Shown: piece by piece, positions 55,101 through 64,000 of the stretch
How the letters are laid out: each line of letters starts with the position of its first letter
How positions within the stretch are numbered: the stretch's first letter is position 1
Source: Isochrysis galbana
Lineage: Eukaryota; Haptophyta; Isochrysidales; Isochrysidaceae
DNA length: 64,000 bases
Direction: 5' to 3'
NCBI GenBank assembly: GCA_018136815.1
Contig: CM030945.1
Span: 1,460,799-1,524,798, forward strand
Program-made: the position numbers and the translations under genes
Notes under the pieces: generated by a model
What the model was told of the DNA's origin: nothing
The model's input: the letters and a program-made list of their open reading frames with translations, nothing else
Database searches by the model: none

Positions 55101-58054
55101 AGCTCTTCGGCGCGGATGCCTTTGGCTTCCACGAACTCGATCGGCGCTCGGACGGCAGCGGCGAGGTCGGATTCCTCGTCGGCGTTTCGTCCGGCTAGAG
55201 CTTGCGCTCTTATTTCGTCAGCGGTTTCGAGCGTGACGTTGGACCATTTCTGGTCCCCGTTCACTCCGAATGATTGCCATTGTTGGCGCCGCTTCCGGAG
55301 AGTCGTCGGCGTCGTCGGACGCGGCGAGCTCGCGCGTGCCGGAGGCGGGGCGGTCCATGGAGAGAATGGGTCGTGGAGTGTAGACTCGGAGGCGTGGAGT
55401 GGCGTGTCGTTGTCGTGGTTATCGTGGGTTTCTTTTTGGTCTTCGTGGTTGTCTGACTCGGGAGTAGATGGACGGGAAACAACGGGGTCGGAAGAAACTT
55501 CACTCGTTTCCCTCCCCCTCTCATAACGATGAAGAGCCGACCACGGCTCGTAGGCGGTAGCCTCGGTCGAGCTAAGTGAAGGCCGGTCCAATAGGCTGCA
55601 CCGCGCGCAAGCGAGTAGCTCTAACGCGGACAATTTCTTCGTCGACGTCTGGTCTCGCTGTTGGCTCAAATGTCGAAGAAGAACCGGCATCCAATGGATC
55701 GCCATCGCTCCAGCTACACCGACGTAGGTGCGGCTGCGAAGAGCGCCACGGTGCGGTGAAGGAGAGAGGTTAGCCATGGCCGACTCACGGCCATCCACGA
55801 CGCAAGTTGGCTGGAGGGGCGGCAGCCCTTTGGTGAGGTACAACCCGGTGGCTTTCTGGTGTCCAGTGCCGTGCTCCCAGGGTTGGACGAATTGGGTCGG
55901 GGTCAACCCCCCGACTAAACGGCGAGCTTCCGCATGCATCCGAGGGTTCTCAACCGCTACAAACGGAGCAGTGGCGGAGGCCATTGACTTGAAGACGCGG
56001 GCGGCCGACTCAAGAGCGGCACGACGTCCGGGTTCTTGGGAAAGCCATTGGCTGCTGGCGGCGGAGAGGTACGTGCAGGGCGGGTGGGCGATGACTAGGT
56101 CCCAACCTAGGTTTTGGACATGAAGCGCGTCGCCTTGGAAGTGGGGCACGTAGTCAATCTCGGAAGGATATAAATCGCACGTAGCTACATCAGCTCCGGC
56201 GAGTAGGAACATGGAGGAGACGACGCCGCTAGTCTCACCAACGACGAGAACTCGTGGGGCGTGACAGCCAGAAGTCAGCCCGTCTTGGACTTGTTGACTC
56301 GTCTTCGTGAGCTCAGCGCAAAGCTCATCGAAGTGCTTGGGTAGCGCGGCGGCAGGCGAGGCTAAGGTGCCACTGCGCGGCCGGCGGAGCTCTTGGGCTG
56401 CCTCCGTGAGGTGCCGAGGTAATACCACCGCAGAGCCGCTCGCTCGTGCACGAAGAGAGGCGAGAGCGTGGAGAGCGGGTGACGGGGTATCATCGCGGGT
56501 GCCGACATCGGAGTTGTTTCGAGAGGAATCGAAGGACTGGATCGCGGACGCATTGATCGCTGCCACGCGCATGATGGTGGTGGCAGTGGTATCGAGAGGC
56601 AGGCAGTGCTCGGAGGCGGCGACCGGTGGCCGCAGCGACGTAGGACGAATGGAAGAAGACTCGGATATCGACGACGTAGAGACGGGCTCGGAGGACGGGA
56701 TTGACGAAGAAACTCGGAGAAGTGGGGTGTCGGACGGCGGCGACGGACGCCTCGGCCGCGAGACCACCGGTGAGAGACATGAAGGACATGGCTCAGGGAC
56801 TCGGTTGGGCTGGCTCAATGGGCGTAGAAGCTCGGTTTGGGAGGCCGCCGTTCCTCGACGTGCAGAGGAGTTGTGGTCACTCTCCATGGTCACGTCGGAA
56901 GAGGAGACGTCGTTGCATTCTGTCGTCGGCGGGGTCGGCGCCGGCGAAAGAAGGGACGTGGCTGTCGTAGAAGCCGGCTGCGGGGAAGGCTGGGGCCAGG
57001 GTGGTGGCTCTGCGGCAGCGGCTGGCGTGGGTAGTGGCCGAAGAGGTTCTGCAATGCGAAGCATTCTTCGGAGGACTTGGCTCGGGCTAGCGGGTGGATG
57101 GACCGCTGAAATTACGGTGGATTCAGACTCGAATTCGGAAGACTCGGCGACTTGAGAGGGGCTAGGAGACGGCTGTTCAAGCTCCTCCAGGGCTCTCGGT
57201 TGATGGGGTGGCGTGGGAACGCCGGTGGTCGACCGCGGACTCCGCGGTGACGTTAATTTGTACTCGGACTCGGACTCGTCGTTTCTGGCGTGCTGGACGC
57301 CAATAACAGGGCTAACTTTCGAAATGGGAACGGACGGGGCCGGCTCAAAGGTGAAGCCCCCTGGCGTCGCAACCGTCGGTGAGGACGAAGCTGAAGCTTG
57401 TGATGACAATAGGGGCACGGTGGCCAGCACCGGTTGGCTCGGTGCGGCCGAAATCTCGGACTCGGTGACGGGCTTGATTACGCGGGCTCGGGATGCACTG
57501 TCTTGTGCGATTGGACTCGGACTCGGAACGGAAACGGAAGGGATCGGCTCGGCGGCGTGCAGCCTGCTGGAGTGGCAGGCCGGCTGCGGCGAGACTCGGA
57601 ACGGTGGCTCGGACAAGGACACAGTGGCTGTCGTCGAGGGCTTCGGCGTCAGCTTGTGTTTGGACTCGATACGCGGTGGCTCGTGAAACGACCCCCACGG
57701 AACATCCTGGGACCGGAGAATGTTTTGGACGAAACTTCCCTCCGTCGGCCGAGGAGAGGAGGACGGAGAGAGAGAGAGAGAGAGAGTCTCGCAGAGCAAC
57801 TGCGGAACGAGAAGTCGAAGTCATGCCGGTTTATTACCTTAAACGAGCCAACAATTATAGTAACAGCAAAAACAAAATTCGAATCGCAAATTTCGAGACC
57901 AAAATCTGCAAACCTGGACTTGAGACCATGGGGAATCCGAATCTGTGTGTCTTGTGCGTCAGTGGCAACACGGGGAACTGTTCAATTGTAATTGTGAGCG
58001 CGTACCTTACACGAATATTCATGCCTACAGCCTTCAGATGGGCAGGAATACAAC
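52181..58054 (-). mobile_element. Ty3/gypsy chromovirus-like element, copy B
   Basis: 52181-56208 is near-identical to 48055-52080 of copy A (RNase H through the methyltransferase-like region), and it continues to 57690 with the N-terminal polyprotein absent from copy A. LTR sequence at 57690-58054 adjoins it. Integrase and chromodomain parts are not present on this side of the gap. The pol part is broken (several breaks), while the upstream polyprotein frame is long and open. Recent by its similarity to copy A. Confidence 0.85.
53591..57799 (-). CDS. Copy B gag-like / methyltransferase / protease polyprotein frame (1,402 codons)
   Basis: Residues ~1-505: Pro/Ser/Thr-rich, low-order, gag-position region without a CCHC knuckle. 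Residues ~512-712 (nt ~55664-56266): phage-type DNA cytosine methyltransferase fold with RVLVVGETSG, CDLYPSE, GWDLVIAHPPCTYLS (PC catalytic motif), FVAVENP (ENP/ENV motif), QPWEHGTGHQKATGLYL, LPPLQPT and RSRTYVGVAGAMA. Then a linker and the retropepsin with LADTGAGPS. The frame starts within LTR-type sequence. As part of a mobile-element fossil it is described only as found. Confidence 0.8.
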   Translation of the reverse strand: MLCETLSLSLSPSSSPRPTEGSFVQNILRSQDVPWGSFHEPPRIESKHKLTPKPSTTATVSLSEPPFRVSPQPACHSSRLHAAEPIPSVSVPSPSPIAQDSASRARVIKPVTESEISAAPSQPVLATVPLLSSQASASSSPTVATPGGFTFEPAPSVPISKVSPVIGVQHARNDESESEYKLTSPRSPRSTTGVPTPPHQPRALEELEQPSPSPSQVAESSEFESESTVISAVHPPASPSQVLRRMLRIAEPLRPLPTPAAAAEPPPWPQPSPQPASTTATSLLSPAPTPPTTECNDVSSSDVTMESDHNSSARRGTAASQTELLRPLSQPNRVPEPCPSCLSPVVSRPRRPSPPSDTPLLRVSSSIPSSEPVSTSSISESSSIRPTSLRPPVAASEHCLPLDTTATTIMRVAAINASAIQSFDSSRNNSDVGTRDDTPSPALHALASLRARASGSAVVLPRHLTEAAQELRRPRSGTLASPAAALPKHFDELCAELTKTSQQVQDGLTSGCHAPRVLVVGETSGVVSSMFLLAGADVATCDLYPSEIDYVPHFQGDALHVQNLGWDLVIAHPPCTYLSAASSQWLSQEPGRRAALESAARVFKSMASATAPFVAVENPRMHAEARRLVGGLTPTQFVQPWEHGTGHQKATGLYLTKGLPPLQPTCVVDGRESAMANLSPSPHRGALRSRTYVGVAGAMAIHWMPVLLRHLSQQRDQTSTKKLSALELLACARCSLLDRPSLSSTEATAYEPWSALHRYERGRETSEVSSDPVVSRPSTPESDNHEDQKETHDNHDNDTPLHASESTLHDPFSPWTAPPPARASSPRPTTPTTLRKRRQQWQSFGVNGDQKWSNVTLETADEIRAQALAGRNADEESDLAAAVRAPIEFVEAKGIRAEELASLVRRPKTEAQARLEKDWEKMSDHPRHPTDKRGLGYTSPKLSPCTATNEDDASRPSATIAAVGLPEETTITTTTNSPEQPRCRPTPSPSDTIAHVTAHRPDSVVDTLPSAYPRHCLYVRDLVVCRSGEATGKEGVILADSALTVNSTLADTGAGPSVVTTSLLSSLPKDACVERLPQAVVTPLHGPDGLPLITRGKARIVFSVGGFLFRHTFMVIEGNPMLLLGNDFLATHAASIQLASDSADGSITLGAPSTVAPLEVNGSPSPDAPPIFRVSTSPIAMVPVSLTCAQVCPTSANPITTDFFRGPQAAENDNQLVSEPLFNTADEFAAKAPASCGSEYLLYTHEPITIPAYHRATFHVRIPLALREHEDCAMLVDRLPTRETIDSSPLVIPQVERPNSNHTIAITVVNTDPKPLHLPSFHPVASLQVRFKIHAGTYRRVGDVNSPDVIESLDEDQCKLLEAAKIDPEGRLSMPQREQVRRLLARRIAAFAIDRPTRITLT

Positions 58055-58890
58055 AAACGTAAACACTCCGGAATCATACGATAAACAAACCCCTCCCGCG
58101 CGGCGAAGGCTGAGGTCGCGATCGATCGCCATGTGCGAAGAAATACGGAAAGAGAGCGCATAACTACGCAAACGAAGGGTTCGAACTATCGTTAAAGTGA
58201 AACTCGTCCACTGAAGCCAATGCGGAGGGTCGAGGAGAGATCCAAACTCGCGCGGGGGAAGAAGGCGATATGCGGAGAGACCTTCTAGACAAGAGACGAG
58301 CAAGGGGCGACGAAACAAGACGCGAGACGCGAGGCGCGTGCCATTCGTTCTTCCTTTCTTCTACCGAAACCGCGGCGAAACTAACGTTAAACGTCGGTAC
58401 CCCCTCCGCGAGAATCGCGAAGAAGAACGGACGAGATGGAGGCAATCATCGAAGGAATCGCGAGAGGAATCGAAGCGAGGGGGGGGAAACAGCGCGCGCG
58501 GTGGGGGAACGAACGACGGCCGGAGGAAACGAACCGCGCGTGGAGGAGAAGAACCTCGCGCGCGGGGGGGGGGGGGGGATAATATAACGGCCCGCCCAGA
58601 TGAGACGTTCCAAGACAAGATCAAGACGGTGTAACATTTGTTGGAATGACGACTCTTCCCTGGCCTGCAGCGAGTCACCTACGCCTGTCGACCGCGACGG
58701 TGGGTGGAGGTTGGGGATCAGAAACAGGCTTGACAGACGGGACAGGAACAGGCGTATTGGGTACGGGATCGGAATCCGAATTCGGCGGAACGGAGAACGG
58801 CGCGGCGGGCAAAGGTTGAGAAGGGAACTTGGCCGAGGCAGGGGGAGCACCGATGGAGTTGTCTCCTTCTTCCACAAGCGGTGGCGAAGT
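58055..58890 (-). mobile_element. Scrambled gypsy pieces (LTR part, RT scrap, gag-like scrap)
   Basis: 58055-58590 matches the outer half of the copy A LTR (44926-45480). 58590-58694 matches an RT segment (about 48828-48931). 58700-58875 encodes a Pro/Ser-rich gag-like stretch (FPSQPLPAAPFSVPPNSDSD). All minus strand. It indicates rearrangement or nested insertion next to copy B; broken. Confidence 0.65.
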
Positions 58891-59700
58891 TTTGACTCGA
58901 GACGAAGTCGTAGTGACCGCTTGGCTCTGTAGAATGTTGACGAGTATCGTGTTGAAGGTAGACCCCCCCTACGCGTGCGCGAGGACTCCTGCTGGGCCAG
59001 CTTCCAGCTTCGAAATGAGCGCGAGGGGGCGCGCGCGCGACTTCTGACCGCGCCAGCCGCGCCCTCTCCACTACCTGCATGCCACTTTGGAGCGCACCAT
59101 CGCGATGTGGCAGCCCCTCGCCACTTGCGCAGCCTGCGCTACGCGCTCCGCCCAGACGCTTCATCCACAGCCGACCACTCCAGGAGCGTGCCCGGGAGAT
59201 TTGCGACGGGCTTCCAAGCGCGGCGAGGGCGCCACCCTCCGCCTCATTGTCGGAGGCGAGCGCCAGCACGCCACGCAAGTGGGGGAATGGAAGCTATGAA
59301 GGGTGAAGGGGAGAGCGAGGGAGGGAGGAGCTGGGCCTGGGCCGCCCTCGCCACCTGGCCACCGGGATTCTGTTCGCGCGCCGCGCTTGTAATTGATGGT
59401 AGAAGACCCTTTTAATAGTAGAACCCTCGCTTTAACAATAGTCCTAAAAACTGATAACTGATATCAGTGTTTTGGCATTTTGGAGCTGTTACGCTGTTAC
59501 TAACAGTGTAAGCTCATATTAGTACTGTTGCAACATCTTAGGGGAAGTACGGTGCTTGGACCTGCAAATACAGCCAACTACAAATACATACGAGGCCTAC
59601 ATCCCACATCCCAGGACGCGCTTCAAATACAGCAAAATACATATGTATTTGGCCTTAGGCCAAATACGGTAAATACGTATTTCCCATCTAGGCTCAAGAT
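58891..59700. other. Intergenic, no supported gene
   Basis: GC-rich to about 59370, then AT-richer. A minus frame near 59280-58960 (ALASDNEAEGGALAALGS) is not recognisable. No repeats noted apart from short words. Confidence 0.3.
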
Positions 59701-59862
59701 GACAGGACTCCTTGCCGCGGCAAGCGCAAGCACCCTTCTCCCTTATGCCACCCAGCTCTTCTCTAGCTTTCTACCTGCGCTAGCCGGGGCGCTCCTCCCT
59801 CCACACTCAGACAGCCCCCCACGCCAGGATCCTCATCTGGTCTCGCAGGCAAGGGGCCTGCC
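59700..59862. repeat. Dispersed repeat R5, copy 2
   Basis: Direct-orientation match to 27345-27520. Confidence 0.7.
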
Positions 59863-60514
59863 GAATTATATTACTTTTTTACCGAGAGTCTTTGAGTGCT
59901 ACCAACTCCAACTCAACGGCTCTCAGATCCGCGCCTAATGGCCGAGTCTACGATTGACGACTCGCTTGCCCCAGCGTAGAGCGTGCGTCGCGCGTACCTT
60001 ACCTAGTACTAGTGCACCTACGCTGAGGCGATGAACGTCAGTAACAGTAAGCTCAAGCTCACGACTAAGCACTAATAAATCTTTTGTGGTTTTAATTTTT
60101 AGCCTCGAATCTTCGGGATTAGTTTTGTTAGTACTAGTAGTTTTGTTAGTTGCCTATAACCTGAACCTATTCAAGATTTTTTCAGCCATGGGCCGTCGCA
60201 CACGCCACTCTCACTTTTTACCCTCCAACGAGCAGTTCGGTGCTATTTGCCATGCCCCGCACGGCGCAGCCTTCCTTGCCCGTCGCGCACATATTGGAGA
60301 CGCGACTCCACCTCCAGCACTTGGCAGCGCCTCCAGCACTTGGAGATGCGAGAGGCGTCGTGCCGGCTATGCACGGCAGCTAGTACCGGGCTTTGGATGG
60401 ACGCACCGCAACGTGCAACCAAGTCACGTGGCCGCGTGGGTCCAATACACGAGGGACAATGGGCAAAGAGCCGAGAGACAGGCCGGCTCGTGGCTAGCCG
60501 CTCGCCGCCCGCGC
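59863..60514. other. Downstream flank of phytochelatin synthase
   Basis: AT-richer with TAGTACTAGT words near 60003 and 60130. The plus frame at 60086-60757 is mostly antisense to the synthase. No gene called. Confidence 0.35.
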
Positions 60515-61918
60515 CTAGTGTGCGCAGCCCTTACTCGAGCAACACTCACGCGCCTGCTCCCCGCACCCCGCTGGTCCACAGCATCCATACGAGCCCGCCT
60601 TGGCCTCGGCCATCAGCGAGATCTGGTTCGCGGCCATGCGCACGTCGTGCGCAAGCGGCCCGTTGATGGCAGCCAGCGACTCGTCTATCAGCCCGTGGCT
60701 CAGCGGCAGAGCGCGCTGCAGCGAGGCCGATCCACCGAGGCAGCCCTCATGCACTGACTGTAGCACAAGCAAGAGCGCGGCACCCGCCTCGAGCGAGACA
60801 GGTAGCGGCCCCGTACGCCTGCGGAACTCGTTGCTTGCCTCAGAGAGGGCCGCGTACAGGGGTGTCGCGCGCAGCTCATCTAGCGCCTCGCTGACCCGTT
60901 CCGTCTTGGCGCTCACCAGCTCGTTCGCGCTGTCAGGGCGCAACCGAACGGGCACGTCAGGCGCCATGTACACAGCGAGCAGGCTTGCAACAGCGGCCGG
61001 CAGCGAGCGCATCGCACGCCACAGCTCATCCACAGCGCTCTCGGAGCCGACGAGCAGCGGGGCAAGTTCCGAGCCAAAGAAGGCGCGCGTAGCCGTCAGC
61101 CGGCCTCGGCCGAACGTGAGCTTCAGCAAGGTGGGCTGACCCCATGGCTCGCTCGGCCGAGAGAGCAGCGCGAAGCCTCGAGCTAATCCCGTCTCCATAT
61201 CGCGCGCCTCCATCGCCTCCCACAGGACGCTCAGTGGGACCCAGTGGGGCGGGTGCTTGAAACGTGCCACGTCCATCACCAGCACGAGATCCTCCGCCTC
61301 GTGGTAGCCTCCGATAGGTGAGAAATGGCCATCGCCCGACTGCTTGAGCACGCGCCTTGAGTAAGAAACGCATAGGATTCGCGGCTCCTCATCGTCGCCG
61401 GCGGAGCAGACCGACCTGACGAGCTGGCGGAAGTCGGCCACAGACACGTGTCCGCCCACCCGCTCCGCCTCCACCTGCAGGCCCTGACAACGCGCGAGGC
61501 AGAGCCACGAGTCGAAGTCGATCCCATTCTCCTTGATTTGCTCGAGGTCGACACAACAGTCGAGCATGGACTCATGGTACCAGCGCCAGGCGCCCTTCCA
61601 GACCGCGCCTGGATCGAGCTCGAGGGCGTTAAGTGCCGTCACCAGCGTGCCCAGCCCGCAGAACGACGGCTCATCCTGCGTGCGGAAAGCAGAGGCCACC
61701 GCCCAGTAGCCCTCCATGGATCCAGCAGCGACTGCCTGCTTGGCGAGCTGCTTACCGCGGGCGGAGGAAAGCGAGATCGAAGGCGGAGGTAGAGGACGGC
61801 GATGGAACCCACCCAGGGGCGGCGAAGGACGCGTGCCCACCGCTAGCCCGCTCGCCACTGCCTGCGCGCCGTCGAGAGCCGCCGCCGCCGTCATGAGCGC
61901 GCCGCGCCACCAGCGCAT
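60515..61918 (-). CDS. PCS: Phytochelatin synthase
   Basis: Intron-free, 467 residues. The papain-like catalytic domain (about 65-280) shows all three catalytic positions: Cys in DEPSFCGLGTLVTALNALEL, His in SGDGHFSPIGGYHEAE, Asp in VLVMDVARFKHPPHWVPLSV. WKGAWRWYHESMLDCC is also diagnostic. The enzyme joins gamma-Glu-Cys units from glutathione into metal-binding phytochelatins, normally cytosolic. The ~60-residue leader (MRWWRGALMTAAAALDGAQA..., Arg/Ser-rich) is longer than in plants and may target an organelle. The C-terminal half is diverged, with a Cys-rich end (SYGCCGPAGCGEQARECCSS) resembling the CC motifs that sense metal in plant enzymes. The start is the first ATG. Family assignment is firm; localisation is inferred. 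Confidence 0.93.
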   Translation of the reverse strand: MRWWRGALMTAAAALDGAQAVASGLAVGTRPSPPLGGFHRRPLPPPSISLSSARGKQLAKQAVAAGSMEGYWAVASAFRTQDEPSFCGLGTLVTALNALELDPGAVWKGAWRWYHESMLDCCVDLEQIKENGIDFDSWLCLARCQGLQVEAERVGGHVSVADFRQLVRSVCSAGDDEEPRILCVSYSRRVLKQSGDGHFSPIGGYHEAEDLVLVMDVARFKHPPHWVPLSVLWEAMEARDMETGLARGFALLSRPSEPWGQPTLLKLTFGRGRLTATRAFFGSELAPLLVGSESAVDELWRAMRSLPAAVASLLAVYMAPDVPVRLRPDSANELVSAKTERVSEALDELRATPLYAALSEASNEFRRRTGPLPVSLEAGAALLLVLQSVHEGCLGGSASLQRALPLSHGLIDESLAAINGPLAHDVRMAANQISLMAEAKAGSYGCCGPAGCGEQARECCSSKGCAH

Positions 61919-62424
61919 CCGCCGCCCAGACGGCTCTCCGCTCTACTCATTGTACTGTTTGCTCTCCGTTCCCCGTTAGAACTTAGAGCCATCTTCCCTC
62001 GATCGATCCCGAGATCCGTAATAATAATAATAGATAAATATGTAGATAAATAAGTACATACATATAAGTAGTATGTAAGTAAAAAATCTTCACAAGCTAG
62101 CCGCTACGTGCACGGCGCGAGGCTGAGTGCTTATGATACTCCTATCTACCCGCCCTAACCGTCCACACCCCCTTCGAGGCCCCTTCCCCCTCGGTTCCAG
62201 TTCCAGTTCTCAGTCTCAGTCAGTTTTGTTGGTTGTTCCGCAGTCCGTAGGTACCTGCACAAGTACCTGTACCCTGAACCTGTGAACCTGTGCAGGGTCT
62301 CCCAGGAGCCCGTGGTAGGTACCATACAGCCGGCAGTGGAGTGAGGGGTTATAGTTCTGCTAAATGGAACTATCACTAAACCTCTTTGCTCATAGTATGT
62401 TCATAGTAATAGTAACTTGTAACT
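61919..62424. other. Upstream region of phytochelatin synthase
   Basis: AT-rich (AATAATAATAATAGATAAATA near 62018). Repeated ACCTGTACC/ACCTGTGAACC words at 62250-62290, and TTCCAGTTCCAGTTCTCAGTCTCAGTCAG at 62193. Promoter probably here; no specific metal-response element claimed. Confidence 0.35.
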
Positions 62425-62545
62425 TGTAAAAAATCTTTTAATATTCTCGCCTCACCCGTGGCATTGAATCATTTTACTCGTAGCCACGCCCCCTTCCCTT
62501 CCTCACCCTCATTCCCCGCCTTGCGGCAACTCCCCTCGTGCTCTA
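62425..62545 (-). repeat. Short dispersed repeat R9, copy 3 (inverted)
   Basis: Reverse complement of the 15052-15200 repeat: TAAAAAATCTTTTAA ... GTAGCCACGCCC ... GGCAACTCCCCTCGTGCTCT. Confidence 0.6.
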
Positions 62546-63232
62546 CTTAGGCCCCTCCGCGAGAATCGCGAAGAAGAACGGACGAGATGAAGGCAATCAT
62601 CGAAGGAATCGCGAGAGGAACCGAAGCGAAGGGGGGGGGGGGAACGAACGACGGCCGGAGGAAACGAACCGCGCGCGGAGGAGAAGAACCTCGCGCGCGG
62701 GGGGGGGGGAATAATATGACGGCCGGAGGCGACGGACGGCACGCCGAGGGAAAGAACCTGCCGCGGGGGGGGCGAGGGACCGAGGGCACGGCGGGGCAGC
62801 GTGGGAGGGCGCGAGGCCGATCTCGGAGCGAGATCGCGTCCTTTCCCTCGCGGAGCGCGGAGAGACCCCCCACGAGATATCTTGGGACCGGAGAATGTTT
62901 TGGACGAATCTTCCTACCGTCGGCCGAGGAGAGCAGGCGGACGGAGAGAGAGAGAGAGAGAGTCTCGCAGAGCGACTGCAGAACGAGAAGTCGAAGGCAT
63001 GCCGGTTTATTAACTTAAACGAGCCAACAATTATAGTAACAGCAAAAACAAAATTCGAATCGCAAATTTCGAGACCAAAATCTGCAAACCTGGACTTGAG
63101 ACCATGGGGAATCCGAATCTGTGTGTCTTGTGCGTCAGTGGCAACACGGGGAACTGTTCAATTGTAATTGTGAGCGCGTACCTTACACGAATATTCATGC
63201 CTACAGCCTTCAGATGGGCAGGAATACAACAG
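62546..63232 (-). mobile_element. Gypsy LTR piece (copy C)
   Basis: Matches about 45275-45957 of the copy A LTR, starting GAGAATCGCGAAGAAGAACG and ending ATGGGCAGGAATACAAC. It is partial and immediately followed by the integrase tail on the other strand. Confidence 0.8.
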
Positions 63233-63436
63233 GCCATCGCAACAAGCTGCTCTATCACCACTACAGTGGACCGTACCGTGTCGCTGAGGCGCTCGGTAGC
63301 GGTCGCTACCGTTTACGCGATCAAGAAAATCACCTCCTCTATGAGGAGGTGCATGTTACTAACCTCCGCCCCTACTACACGCTCACTGACAGAGACCCAC
63401 TCCAAGACGATGAGTTCAAGAGACTGAAACTCCAAG
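63233..63436 (+). mobile_element. Gypsy integrase GPY/F tail, plus strand
   Basis: Translates GHRNKLLYHHYSGPYRVAEA, GRYRLRDQENHLLYEEVHVT, NLRPYYTLTDRDPL, aligned with the GPY/F module of copy A (YSGPYRVEEA ... VHISNLRPYFTVTD). Different subfamily by sequence and opposite orientation to the adjoining LTR. Old scrap. Confidence 0.75.
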
Positions 63437-63638
63437 TTTGGTTTTTTTTGACTGAGCCCCGAGGGAGGGGGGCATAACCCCTTTTCCACCCCTCCTCCAC
63501 GTCAACCTTTTTTGGCGTATAAGCACGCCCCCCCCCCCGTACTCCCCGCCCCCTTCTTAATTCCATTACTTCAGAAGTGGGTGTTTGTGTTTCGTGACGT
63601 GGTAGGGTTCTTTTTTTGAGTGGCTATATTAAGAAACA

Positions 63639-63941
63639 ATGGTCACCGCGGGGCGCATCGACAATCACGGGTTTGGATCCGGCAAGTTTGTCGTACACGA
63701 ACAAAATCCCAGGCATGCACACGTGATTGCGGGGTGCAAAATGACCATCTTCTCCGACACCAGATTCAGAGGAGGACACGCAACCATCAATGGCCCGTCG
63801 ATGCTTAGCGCTCAGAAGACGTGCGATGGGAAGACGTCGACCTACAGGCGATCGGATGGACTCGCCCAGTGCGCTCCTTGCACATCGAGTGTCATCCAGA
63901 CTCAGCAGCGGCGAAACGAAAATACAATTCACCATTCGTGA
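63639..63941 (+). CDS. Small ORF with weak beta/gamma-crystallin-like segment
   Basis: ATG at 63639 (AACAATGGTC), 100 codons. CKMTIFSDTRFRGGHATINGP resembles the Greek-key repeat of beta/gamma-crystallins (C-x-V-T-x-F-x-x-x-x-F-x-G-x-x-x-x-x-x-GP), preceded by GSGKFVVHEQ. Only one repeat is seen. The gene may continue past the window or by splicing. The family call is tentative. Confidence 0.35.
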   Translation: MVTAGRIDNHGFGSGKFVVHEQNPRHAHVIAGCKMTIFSDTRFRGGHATINGPSMLSAQKTCDGKTSTYRRSDGLAQCAPCTSSVIQTQQRRNENTIHHS

Positions 63942-64000
63942 TTGCTAATATGGCCGCCGCATTGGCCGCACTCGTAATCGGAATCACAGTGATCGCAGTG

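Noticed and set aside
49981-57155. Plus-strand frames of 200-280 codons across the gypsy copies
   Set aside because: They are antisense shadows of the element's own minus-strand frames.

Overview
The window looks like nuclear DNA of a GC-rich unicellular eukaryote, probably a microalga. Protein genes carry short GT-AG introns with G-rich donors (GTGCG, GTGAG, GTGGG). They sit far apart between dispersed repeats, long CT/GA/AC microsatellites, G-runs and LTR-element fossils. A phytochelatin synthase, a plant-type aromatic aminotransferase and N-terminal targeting-like extensions suggest a photosynthetic lineage. A haptophyte is my best guess from gene style, but I cannot settle it from sequence alone. 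Two 100-base N runs (36054-36153 and 52081-52180) are scaffold gaps.

Layout. 1-1350: fossil Ty3/gypsy integrase scrap beside an AC repeat, between inverted repeats. 1664-3696 (-): VAS1/ISS1-like aminotransferase, four exons. 4126-5070 and 14086-15016: two long copies of a dispersed repeat with a conserved hairpin tail, plus shorter relatives. 7512-8450 (+): organellar ribosomal protein uL13, three exons. 12180-12770 and 21388-22383 (+): two related seven-helix receptor-like genes, the first truncated. 12995-13512 (-): a decayed gene. 15678-17187 (-): pyruvate dehydrogenase kinase, four visible exons. 18950-19300, 25080-25910 and 42480-43400: huge simple repeats. 20021-20913: a TIR-bounded DNA element. 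30423-33752 (+): an unusual U-box / kinase / ubiquitin-like / 2OG-oxygenase / GRDP fusion with one in-frame TAG. 34168-35259: broken mariner-like transposon. 35492-36626 (+): PfkB sugar kinase interrupted by a gap. 37875-38549 (-): J-domain protein. 39803-41861 (-): class V alanine/serine-glyoxylate aminotransferase, eight exons. 44926-58890: two near-identical chromodomain Ty3/gypsy copies and scrambled LTR pieces. 60515-61918 (-): phytochelatin synthase. 62425-63440: another LTR piece and an integrase tail.

The host genes do not form a pathway; they are independent eukaryotic units. Two things stand out. One is the five-domain U-box/kinase/ubiquitin/oxygenase protein. The other is a phage-type DNA cytosine methyltransferase domain embedded in the gypsy polyprotein upstream of its protease.
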